Below are positions 11,301 to 20,665 of a stretch of 64,000 bases of DNA, one piece after another; position 1 is the stretch's first letter, and each line of letters opens with the position of its first letter. A model generated the notes under the pieces. It made no database searches. It was not told the DNA's origin and saw only the letters and a list, made by a program, of their open reading frames with translations. The stretch is taken from assembly GCF_018320785.1 (NCBI RefSeq), contig NC_054886.1:33339732-33403731 (forward strand), written 5' to 3'. The DNA is from Cheilinus undulatus (Eukaryota > Chordata > Actinopteri > Labriformes > Labridae). Position numbers and translations under genes: made by a program.

Positions 11301-12179
11301 TTTCTACAGGTGATCAGATGGAGGAAGGTGTTCTCTCTCTCATGTTAATGTACGAGTATTTAAGACAATAACAGAGAATCGTGCCTATATCAATGAATAT
11401 GTGGAAATTATACATCATTATTGGATTTAACAACTCTTTGCCACATAAACACGCAGCGTCTATGATCCGCTGTTAATAATAAAAAGTTTCAACTTTTTTC
11501 TGTCATTTTGACTTTAATCTCCAAATTTCAACTTTATTCTTGTCATTTTGATTTTAATCTCGACTTGTCCAAAATTATTTTCTCCTTCAAAAATGGCCCT
11601 GATCCTCTCCCGTACCTCTTCAGATGCTTTAGTTTGATAACACAGAGTAGACTAGACCGTGAACGTTTGACAAAATTATTCACATGGAGAGTTACTTAAA
11701 AATGTAAGATATATGACCTGAATTCCAAAAAAGTTGGGATGTCACGTAGAATGTAAATGAAAACAGAATGCAATTATCTTCAAATTTCATAAACCCATAT
11801 TTTAACCACAACAGAACATAAACAACATTTCAAATACCGAAACCATTTCATGAAAAATGTTAGCTCATTTTGAATTTAATGGCAGCAACACATATAAAGA
11901 ATTAAAAAAAAATAAATAAATAAAAAAACAAAAAAAGGGACAGGGCTGTGTTTACTATTGTGTAGCATTCACTCTTCTCTTGTTCTGCATTAGATATAGC
12001 AAAATGAAACCTGATAACAGAATTTTAACATGTGAATATTTAACAGAAAAACTAAGAAAATATGACTGATGGTTTTAAGTATGACTGATAGTTTTCTCCC
12101 CACAGACAGGCCAAGTGCAAGAACACAACCAAGTCCGATGAAGGACAGTGCCATCTATTCTTTCATTACCAAAAGGTGA
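5364..12179 (+). CDS. Fc-receptor-like (FCRL-type) two-Ig membrane receptor with ITIM-type tail
   Basis: Eight phase-compatible exons (5364-5394, 5482-5544, 5908-6165, 8584-8973, 9132-9179, 10072-10143, 10277-10342, 12106-12179) give about 333 residues. Order: split signal peptide (MDVTSLCSRL, then VAVMVLLVAQI); Ig domain 1 (HISC..GYWCEDDEG) with an extra NIC..SSC pair; Ig domain 2 (VTLFCKN..DEGFYNCSIAG); membrane segment ILWIAVSISLTVIFLFVLGF without charged residues; cytoplasmic tail with three tyrosine motifs, ATYAVV, VTYAQV (a canonical ITIM) and AIYSFI. Exons 6 and 7 look like duplicates of each other (SNAD..TYAVV and NNAD.VTYAQV). The stop is TGA overlapping the exon 8 donor; splicing onward would also give an immediate stop. 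A downstream in-frame stretch running into an AAT repeat (12390-12509) is probably not coding. Likely a leukocyte inhibitory receptor at the plasma membrane; ligand unknown. Introns are swollen by a LINE, a SINE and DNA transposons. Confidence 0.85.
6230..7200 (+). mobile_element. LINE fragment (L2-like), endonuclease plus linker, in intron 3
   Basis: Translated pieces match the apurinic endonuclease of fish non-LTR elements: STFEYLAVVVK, then YEHIVIAGD, then FLNILDTFELTQWTGPTNKH.GYTLNLILS, then LSGHFCIFF where SDH is expected. They are followed by the linker between endonuclease and reverse transcriptase (RVRMLKRICK..HYDICKHALAAYSKEIKLL..EIINENKNN). The frame changes several times and no reverse transcriptase follows, so it is a dead, 3'-truncated copy. 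It is in sense orientation within the host intron. Confidence 0.75.
7845..7867. repeat. Microsatellite (TA)n
   Basis: Short pure TA run in intron 3 of the Fc-receptor-like gene. Confidence 0.8.
7963..8285 (+). mobile_element. tRNA-headed SINE, teleost type
   Basis: Begins with an A-box-like TGTGGCTCAGTCGAGAGAG and a degenerate B-box region (GGAAGGTTGTGGGACAACC). The body carries CAGTCACATGCCGATGTG, TTGGCAAGACCCTTAACCCA and TTGCTCCCACTGATT. The end is AAAAGTGCTTTGAGTGGTCA followed by CTATAAAAAC. This word order is characteristic of a widespread tRNA-derived SINE group of spiny-rayed fish. It lies in intron 3 of the Fc-receptor-like gene. Confidence 0.75.
9376..9951 (+). mobile_element. Tc1/mariner deletion derivative (576 bp) in intron 5
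   Basis: Ends CAGAGCTTGACAAATG and CATTTGTTAAGTACTG are inverted repeats extending inward through TATTAGACCACCTGTCAT, and the element is flanked by TA on both sides (9374-9375, 9952-9953). From 9835 an ATG opens the start of a Tc1-type transposase (MVKRGELTENERVRIKALHD then AGWSLRQR) and stops after 28 codons. Internal deletion therefore left both termini and the first DNA-binding helix. This family differs from that of the Tc1 copies at 4300, 11722 and 61389. Confidence 0.85.
10552..11614. mobile_element. Long inverted-repeat (foldback) DNA element in intron 7
   Basis: Left arm 10552 to about 10970 and right arm about 11200-11614 are reverse complements over roughly 400 bp. Shared landmarks are GGAGAAAATAATTTTGGA, a GAGATTAAAGTCGAAATGAC/GAATAAAGTC pair, TATTATTAACAG.GGATCAT, TTTATGTGGCAAAGAG, CATATTCATTGATAT, TCTGATCACCTGTAGA.AC and GGGAGAGCGA. 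The unique centre is only about 230 bp. No transposase is visible, so this is a non-autonomous element. I saw no clear target duplication. Confidence 0.8.
11722..11985 (+). mobile_element. Tc1/mariner terminal fragment
   Basis: Begins AATTCCAAAAAAGTTGGGAT and includes AAACAGAATGCAATTATCTT, AAACCCATATTTTA, TTAATGGCAGCAACAC and GGGACAGGGCTGTGTTTAC. These are the successive landmarks of the terminal region of the Tc1-like family found at 61389-62428. There is no transposase part. An A/AAT-rich run interrupts it. It sits just upstream of the last exon of the Fc-receptor-like gene. Confidence 0.75.
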
Positions 12180-12449
12180 GTATAGTATAATAATCTCATT
12201 CACTTGATTTTGTATTTTTATTTCTGAATCTATTCAACAGAAATTGGATCCTTCTCAAAGCTAACACCCACACTGTTTTAGTTTGTTTTTAGCTGTGTTG
12301 GTTTGAAGAGTATACCTGTAAATGTAAGGCTGGCAGACATCAAATGCTTGAAGCATGCTGTTTCTTACTTTCTATTGTATGTTTTTTTAGGTAATTTTCA
12401 CAAGACCGATGGATCAAGAACAAGGTCTGCCTCATACTCTGCTCTTGGT

Positions 12450-12505
12450 GTTAATTTATTATTATTAATAAAAATAATAATAATAATAATAATAATAATA
12501 AACAA
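12450..12505. repeat. Microsatellite (AAT)n
   Basis: About 15 near-perfect AAT units just past the end of the Fc-receptor-like coding region. An open frame through it reads poly-isoleucine, which I regard as chance. Confidence 0.85.
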
Positions 12506-12509
12506 ATAA

Positions 12510-15108
12510 AAGAGATTTATGAAAAAAAATGTTAATCATCAAAAATGAAAATACACCAGTGATATGTAATATTAGATCTGAATGTAAGTAGTGATGAAAA
12601 TGCTAAAGGTGTATAAGATTTATACCAAGCTGTGAGAGAACAGTTGTGGTGGAATGAAAGTTCACACTGCGAGTCTTGATTTACAGTGAAAGACCATTTT
12701 TCATAATTTTTCAGCTCATATTTTATGAGTTAAAATAGGCACAAACAGTGACAAAACAACATCACTAGTGAACACAACTAGCAGCAAAATAAGAACAAAT
12801 ATTACATATCTGGCTAATTCTCTACCTATTTCCTGATTTAAGATGATTTCCTTGAGTCTGAAAGAGAATCTTGGAAAGCCTCAAAGATGTGGATTCTGAG
12901 GGAAGCATGTGCAGTCATATGACCAAAATATCAAACATGACATTAATTCATCCAAACAGTCAGGGACAGTGCTGGTCATCGATGCACAGTCAGACTGAAA
13001 GTCGGCCCGATGTTTAAGAGAGTTCTGCAACACAAAATGAGTGTCTGGATTGGCTGAGAACTGCACAGTGTACTCATTTATAAAGCATCAGTTTAAAGTC
13101 TACAACTGGAAACTATGCAACTGTTATTTTTAAACAGACACCACAGTCAAACACAAGCAGATTTTTTAAGGACAAAGGTCAAACTAAGGTTACGGTGTCA
13201 TTTCCTACTTCATAAATAAAGTCTGTTTTAAAAGAGGTCACAATTGTACAATAATGAAACCACTGGGAACAGGGCGTGTGTCACATCTGCAACTACAAAT
13301 CCTCATGAAAATGAAAATCAAAGCTCCTCTTTAACAACAGACTGAAAGAGTGATATGAAAAACTAAACAGGGTGGGCTTTTCTACTAACACTTGAGCAGT
13401 GTTAAAGGTCAAGTAAGAATATATTAAACCCTTGTTATTTGTTCTTGTTTTCTAAGTTCAGTTAAGACTTGGGTTGATGGTTCAGAGGTTCCTCTATTCG
13501 GGGCTTGGCACCCTTCTTAAACATGTTTTTACCTTAAGAGGTTGTATGAGCAAAACGAAAATATATTGGAGATCTTCACACATAATTTAAGTATTTGATA
13601 TAAAAAATGTATTTTAAATAAATGATTTGTTTGGCCATTAGTGAATTATGAACAAGGCTTTTCATCTTGACACAAATTTAGATGAAAGAATAGTTTCTTC
13701 TTTTCCAAAATCAAAGGTTAAATCAAAGGTGTAGTCTTTGTAGAAAAAGAATGACATCTTTGCTTCAGTCAGAGAATCTGAATCAGTGGAGACACAAAGC
13801 TCAAGTTTGTTTTTTAATCTTTATAGGAGAACAAATCAAAACTGAAGATTTACTGTAATCACAGAGTGAAAGTCTAGTTTAAAGAGTTCATCTTTCATAA
13901 CTGATTTAGTAAAATCTCTGAGTTGACCATGTATGCCTGTTTTATCCATTCATAGCCAGGCAAGTATATTGAATTGCTTGGTACAATTTGAATCTTTTAG
14001 AAAAGGCTTGTTGTGTGCTCAAATGAAAGGGTCCATAAGGCTGAACAGCGTAGTTTTACTAAAGTCTGTGCGGTTCACACCTGTCTTTCTTCATCTGTGG
14101 TCTTCAGCCTGACTGCATTCTCTGTGTCTATTGTAAGAGCGATTATACGTGTGACAGTTAAACCACATTTATTATCTGACATCTGATTAAGCTATTTATA
14201 AGAGCGGAGTGCTGCAGTCTTCAAATATTCTCAGTGTGGTTTATGATTAAACTGGTGAGGCTGAAGCGGCCGCGCTGAGTATAAAGACGTATTCATGACA
14301 ACTTTCCGTTAACATCTGAAACCAACAGCCTCATGCTCATCATCCCATATCGATGTTTCCTCAAAGCAGGAAATCACACCACATTCAAATAGTGACAGTC
14401 TGCTCCTACAGGCTTGCACTTGAATTTAAGTAAGGCATTCTGGGTTATAGACAGGCTTCAACATACTGTAGACCTTTAGAAGCAAATCATTGAAAGCTTC
14501 TCCATTTATGTTGGGATTGACTGCATACACATTGAAGATGTTTCACCTTGAAAATATCTGTGTTCTCAAAATACCGTGCCCACTGTTTCCTTCTTATTTA
14601 TACAATACAGAAATGAGTATTGTCTTTGCTAGTTTTGTCTACGTTCCTGAATTCCACTGATGTTGTTGCATAGATTACACCTGCAAACATTTCTTTTCAA
14701 ATTGTAAGTTGGAAAGTTGTGAGAGATGTGTATTTTAGGAAAGAAAAGAAACATACCCCACCCATGGCAAATGTGTGATTGACTTATAAAATGCTTTTTT
14801 CACTGTTTTAATAAATGAAGCAGTAGTATGATAAATGCAGATTGAATTCATGTTTATTCATTCAACCATCTATTAATGTTTATCTGTTTAATTTGGCCTT
14901 CTTTTGTCAAAAGATGTAAAAAACATCCGAAAGTATATATATTTTTCCTTCCAGTTATATCTGCAGTGCTCATAATGAATCAGGTCTTGACCCTTGTATA
15001 TAATAATCTAATAATATGAACATATGAGAGTGCAGTTTGATTTTGAGGCTTTAAACTGTGTGGATTTGTTTCATCACCTTCATCCTTGTAACTTAAATGA
15101 GCCAATTA
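12510..15108. other. Gene-free stretch
   Basis: I see no exon with plausible splice sites, no conserved domain and no complete repeat here. It is AT-rich, consistent with 3' flank of the Fc-receptor-like gene and old decayed sequence. Confidence 0.5.
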
Positions 15109-15858
15109 AAGACCCTGTAAAGTGAAATCCAAAACTTGTGTCTTAAAACACTAGAAATGTTAGACTATGGTTGCTGTAAACATGTGAAAACACTGAGATC
15201 TACATGTAACTGAATTCTGGATTTAGACCATTAGAAAGCTTTTCACCTCTTTCCTGGCTTGGTTTAATGTGGGCGGGGCTAATATGGGCAGAATGACCCT
15301 GCCCCTCTAACACTACAATCTAAAATCACAGAGCAGTTCATCTCAGTCCAGTCTGTTGTTAGCTGATGTCTCTGCCTTTATTGTAAGTTAACAGTCAGTT
15401 AAATGCTGTTTTTCTGTTCATTAAGGGTAAATTTGAACTATCATAACAGAGATTTGAGCTAGAAAGTGGACTTTGCCTCTTCTAAGGTACAGAGCCAGGC
15501 AGCTGTGCTAGGACCATAAGGTCAAGGGGTGGGCTAACAGTGTGAGAGTTTTCCCACATTCAGATTGTAGCATTTCTAAATCTGAGAAGATTGCATATCT
15601 CCTAAGTGGGCGTGGCTTCAGCTCATTCAACAGACACGCCCACACCATCCTAGAGCAGATTTTACTGCCCTTAATTTTCATGATTTTGAAGCTTCATTTT
15701 ATAAACTTAGAGATGATTTATTGTTATATTATATTATATGATATTATATTATATTATATTATTGATGTTTCATTGAAATGTGACCTGGGGGTTCATAACA
15801 CAGTAATCTGTCAGACAACAAATGTAAATACAGATTTATTTTCACTTTACAGGGTCTT
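15109..15858. mobile_element. Non-autonomous DNA transposon with AAGACCCTGTAAAGTGAAA ends
   Basis: The left end AAGACCCTGTAAAGTGAAA at 15109 is matched in reverse complement at the right end (15840-15858), and both sides carry TA. The interior is non-coding and includes a TATTA microsatellite (about 15718-15766) and a GGGCGGGGCTAATATGGGC stretch. It is about 750 bp. A TA target duplication would suit a Tc1/mariner-type MITE, but the superfamily is an inference. Confidence 0.75.
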
Positions 15859-15859
15859 T

Positions 15860-16750
15860 ATGCAGAGATGTAAGCGCTGATAATGTAACAGTGATGCATA
15901 ATGTAAGAAATTTATTTTTGATTTTTATAATTACAATTCCTGCTGCATTATTGAGAACAATTTTTGCCTTTAACAAATCCCCTTTGGGAGCTATTAAAAC
16001 AGTGTGCAGACTTCACTCTTTCCTTTTGATTGTTGGTCTGGCACCTGTTTTACTTTCTTGGATGTGCATGCATTTCTCTATTGTATTGCTGTGCCACATA
16101 CCTCAGTATTCACAATTCAACAATGGCACTTAAACTGAAATGCAAAAGCTTCAATTAAGCTTAAAGTTACTTTATATTTTTAAAACACAGAGGAGAGGCG
16201 ATTATCATGGTAATCTATAAACTACTGACTCACTCTATAATGTAATAAAATTATTACACTACCTGGAGAAAAACTGTTTTGCCTGCTTCATAGTATAAAA
16301 AAGATGCTACATGTAGTAAGTAATTACAACATGTGCAAAACTGTTAACATTATCAGCTCTTACAAGACAAGTTGCAAAAAACACATCAAAGAGACCTGTA
16401 ATACCCTTTTGGATTTTTCCATTGTATTAACCCTGACTGTTTCATCAAGCATAAAGCAAAGGGCTGATCCTAATAGTGATGTACTGCCCTCCTGTGTCAT
16501 GATGTGAAAAAATTGGTTTACTATCCACCATTTAATACACTGATAAAAAATGTACAGTGACACCCTGTACAGTCAACAACCTTCACCTGCTTACTGCTGG
16601 TAGAATCTTTTATCAAACATTAAAGTAATTTATACATTTTCCTTACAAAATCAGCTGTTTTAAAGGTAGATGAAGATTAAATATATGTTACAGCAAAAGC
16701 AGGACTGAGATGTCATTTTCAATTTTTTTATTTCATGCTGTTTAATCCTC
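15860..16750. other. Gene-free stretch
   Basis: Short open frames on both strands have no recognisable domain, no consistent splice sites and no coding bias. Confidence 0.45.
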
Positions 16751-16754
16751 TTAA

Positions 16755-17345
16755 GATGGCGCCGATTGACCGGCAGCTTTTTTACAGCAGCTCTGAGGAC
16801 TCTCTGGAGTTTTTCCTTCTTAATTCGTCTTTATTTTATTTCTTGTTACTCTTCTTTGTTTGGTTGTGTTTTTAAATCCTCAGAGACACCAAGAATGGTG
16901 CTTCTAGTAAAATTTTTTATTTACTTTTTAAACTTTTTCTCCGCGTCTGTGGGTCTGTGAGCGGCAATGGCCATTGTTTACAGCAGGGACCAGCTGTTGG
17001 CCCAGCGTAGCACAGCTGTGCGGCCGGAGTAGTGACCTGATGTCCCCCGCAAGTTCAGGAGGAGGGTGCAGAGGTGCCGTGCCGGGATCAAACGCCGCAA
17101 CAAGGGGAGAGCTTATTGACCGGCTCTCCTGTCCGTCATCATGGGGAACGTAAGATCTCTCCCCAGTAAGATGGACGAGCCGGCGGCGTTGACCTGACAT
17201 GATCAGGAGTTCCGGCGGTGCAGCATGCTGTTGTTCATGCAGCACGCGGACGCAACCGTAGCACTGGATGGATTTTCCCTATTACAGGTTGACCGGACAG
17301 AGAGGAGCAGTAAGAGGAAAAGAGGGGGGCTGGTGGTGTAAGAGA
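16755..17345 (+). mobile_element. LINE 5' fragment (L2/CR1-like)
   Basis: It starts at AAGATGGCGCC, like a LINE 5' end. Translation then gives AIVYSRDQLLAQRSTAVRPE and, in another frame, VMGNVRSLPSKMDE, the phrase that opens the endonuclease domain in fish L2/CR1-type elements. It is followed by VDRTERSSKRKRGGL before the similarity ends. Several frame changes and no downstream endonuclease or reverse transcriptase make it a dead fragment. GC content is higher than its surroundings. Confidence 0.65.
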
Positions 17346-17349
17346 TAGT

Positions 17350-17960
17350 GTAACTCCAGGCACATCACTATCAAAGAGCAGCACTGCTGCCCGGACATTT
17401 AACAGTTGGCGCCCATACTCCACGTATGCAAATTTTCAAACCGCAAGACAAACGTATGCGGCAGTAATCTTGGAATTAGCGTGTAAACTGATGAAAACGG
17501 TTCATTGAAAATCTCTCCAAGATCTTCCCGAGATGAGATTTCAATGGAGCGAACTGATGAGGTCATCACAGTATTATCTCCTGACTGGTTCGTCCGTGCT
17601 GCCAGCAAAGCGGAACAGACCGCCCCCACAAGGCCTTTTAGCCATTTAGTAACACAGTAAATAAACACTTACCAAACAGATATGTCCTGCTCTATCCTTC
17701 ACTGCTGCTGGTTTTCTTCCCCCTCTCTCTCCACACTATCAGGGTCAGACTCCGGGTCTAACATGTATGGACGTATATCAAAATTCACCATATTTTACTC
17801 CAGTTCTTTCAAACTTTACAACTACTAGCATAGCAACATAGCCACATTGGAGAGGGCGGGCACAAAACATTGAGTCCTGCTGCCGGCCAGCCTCCAGAAA
17901 ATCGGCCAATCAGAGGAAAGCAGGTCGGGGGGGGGGAACAAATGAAAGAGAAGGAGGATG
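17350..17960. other. GC-richer non-coding stretch, probably repeat-derived
   Basis: Sequence from CTCCACGTATGCAAATTTTC to a G-run near 17930 is less AT-rich than its flanks and has no sustained open frame. I cannot assign it. The following 17960-18870 shows nothing recognisable. Confidence 0.3.
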
Positions 17961-18879
17961 AGAGAGATGAGGGTCAACCTAAACCAGAGACAGAAGGGAA
18001 GGAATGAAATAATTTAATAAGTTGAATCAGAAGGAACAAAAGACAATGACATAATACTTATTAGGATACTTGGCATTAAAATGACATTACATAAAGTGGC
18101 ACTAGCCCTGTATGCATTGTATATTAAGAACTGCCTATAGTGGAGCTCTGTGATTTTTCCTCTTCTTTGTTCATCTTTTCCTACATTGACACTTCACCAC
18201 AAAACATGACAGATTTTTTAAATGAAAATCAAAACACAGAAAAAAACACTTAAGCAGTAACGTTTTACTTCGACACTCATAAACTCAGCTGCCAATTAGA
18301 ATTTGTGTATGTGGATTTCTTTTTATTCTCTTTAAGTCTAAAAACCTACACTGAATTCTGATGTGCTTCATCTCCAGTGCAACACCCAAAAGCAGCTCTT
18401 ATCAACCAGATCATGGGTTCAGTGTTCATTTTAAAGCATACATGACCATTAAATCCAGGATAGAAATGATTACCTGTATAAAGTCAGTATTTTTGTTGAT
18501 GTTGGCCCACAGAAAATCAATGTTTGGGTCCTGTCAGTCCTGTCAGCATGCTTTGAGTTTAAAATAGTAGTTTTATTGCTCTGCCTTTTGTTTCTTCTTC
18601 TGTAGTTTATTGATCATAATCCAAGCATCACAGTGTTTCATCTAGTAACCTTTGCCTATTCTGATTTTTGTGACCACAGTCGTTAGACCAAAAGTTATTG
18701 AACAGCCAAACGATAAAACCTACAATGTAAAAAAATGAATGAGAATCGACACTGCAGTCAACACGATTCAAACACTGGAGATACTATATACAGCCAATTT
18801 TAATCTTGCACCTGTGTTTTGCGTACTGTTCTGGATAGGTTTGGGGTCTTTTGGGGTCAAACTATGAGCTGGTATTAAA

Positions 18880-20665
18880 CAGAGGTGCAGCAGCTGGAAA
18901 ACAGACATGAATATGTGCAAATAAGCAATAACAAGTCTGACATGCTACAGGTCACGTGTGGGGTCCCACAAGGATCAGTGCTGGGTCCTATATTATTTAT
19001 ATTGTACATTAATGATATTTGTAATGTGTCAAAATTGTTTAATTTAATTTTGTTTGCTGATGACACAAACTTGTTTTGCGCCAGTAAAAACCTGAATCAT
19101 CTTCTGGATACGGTGGTAAAGGAAATGGATGTTTTGAAACGATGGTTCAATGTTAATAAATTATCTTTAAATGTTAATAAAACTAAATACATGATATTTG
19201 GAAATCGGAAAGAACAATGCAAATGTAAAAGTTATGATAGATGATATTGAAATAGAACGGGTTTATGAGAATAAACTCTTAGGAGTTATCATAGATCACA
19301 AACTGCTGGAAACCTCATGTTAATTGCATTAAAACTAAAATATCAATGTCAATCGCTATATTGTATTAAACCAAAAATGTTCTTAATTTAAATTTATTAC
19401 ATATGTTGTATTGTTCTTTCATACTTCATACATTATTTTCTGTGTGGAAGTTTGGGGAAGAACATATAAAACAATCATAAATCCAATTTTTTTGCTTCAA
19501 AACGATCAGGCTCATAAACTGAGCAGATTTGTCATGATCCAGGTTTTGATTTATTATGTTTCTGAGTTTTCCTATGGTTATCCTTTGTGTATTCTGTGAT
19601 TTCTAGTTTGACTTTGTATTAGGTTTAGTTCTTAGGTGTTATCTGTAGCCCTTGTGTTTCCTTTGTTCAGCTTTTAGTCTTTAGTTCAGTTCATTTCGTG
19701 TTTTATATAGTCTTTGTGTTTCTGTGTATTTTGGGCTTTTGTTATTTTCCATGTGTCTAGTTTTTTATTGTATTAAGTAATTCCCTGTGTTCCATGTTTA
19801 GTTTTACATCCCTTGTGTTTCATGTGTAGTACTCCATGTATTTCTTGTCTAGTTTATTTCCCTGTTTCATGTTCAGTTTTTGCTCCTTGTGTTATGTTTA
19901 GTTATTCCCTGTTTCATGTTAAGTTTCCCTGTGCTTCTTGTTTTGTTTCATGTTTTAGTTTTACTCCCTGTGTTTGAGTTTCCCTCCTTGGTTCTTTGTA
20001 TCCTCCTGTATTTTCAGTATTTCTGTAGTTTAGCTTCTTGTGTCCAGTTTTCAGTCCTTGTGTGCTTCTTGTGTTAGGTCCCATGTTTCCTGTTTTATTT
20101 TGTAGTTGCCTTCCCTTGTGTGTTATTCCAGTTTTGCTTCCTGCCTGAGTTTCCCTCCACTTTGATTATCCTTCACCAGTTTCACCTGTGTCTGATTGTC
20201 CACACCTGTCTGCCATTGTTAATCACTCCCTGTGTATATAAGCTCTGTGTCTCCCTGTGTCTGTGTTGGTTTATTGCATATGTCTTCCTCGTGTCAGCTC
20301 CTCGTGCTTCCTCGTGCTCCTTCGGATTTTGTTTTGTTTCTTTGAGTTTGATTCCTGGATTTATTTTGAGTAAGTTCTTTTGTTTCATTAAATCAGTCTT
20401 TTGTGTTATCTGCATTTGGGTCCTCCCTTTTGAGTTTTTTTCCCCTGAAATCCCTGACAAGATTATCGAGAACCAACACACAAATTATTTATAAATCTGC
20501 AGGTTCTAAAATTTTGTGAATTGGTTGATTTGAGAATAGCCTCACTGATGAACAAGGCATACAATAAGATGTTACCAGATTGTATCCAGAGGTTGTTTCA
20601 GATTAGAGAGTGTGAGTATGAACTAAACACAATAAACTTACAAAGAATTATGTTATGATTCAAAG
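18880..20665 (+). mobile_element. LINE reverse transcriptase fragment, split by a solo LTR
   Basis: 18945-19240 encodes the catalytic core of a non-LTR reverse transcriptase: CGVPQGSVLGPILFILYIND, then ILFADDTNLF, the FADD active-site box, then WFNVNKLSLNVNKTKYMIFG. Thumb-region pieces follow (YENKLLGVIIDH, then VWGRTYKTIINPIFLLQ). After the insertion at 19530-20459 the same element resumes (LKFCELVDLRIASLMNKAYN, then LPDCIQRLFQI). Frame breaks show it is dead. Clade uncertain (Rex/L2-like). Confidence 0.75.
19530..20459. mobile_element. Solo LTR of an LTR retroelement (930 bp)
   Basis: The unit begins TGTCATGATCC and ends CCTGACA (TG...CA ends with a short TGTCA/TGACA inverted repeat). It is flanked by a perfect 5-bp duplication AGATT (19525-19529 and 20460-20464). 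A TATA-like GTATATAAGC near 20235 and an ATTAAA signal near 20388 fit U3/R/U5 organisation. The body is pyrimidine-rich with many CTTGTGT-type words. No internal coding region is present, as expected after LTR-LTR recombination. It lies within the older LINE fragment. Family not assigned; the intact duplication suggests a fairly recent insertion. Confidence 0.85.

Noticed and set aside
12303-12509. Extra exon or extension of the Fc-receptor-like gene ending in poly-isoleucine
   Set aside because: The in-phase junction gives an immediate stop, and the isoleucines come from an AAT microsatellite.
20120-20494. 124-codon hydrophobic open frame
   Set aside because: It lies almost wholly inside the solo LTR, in pyrimidine-rich sequence, and has no domain.
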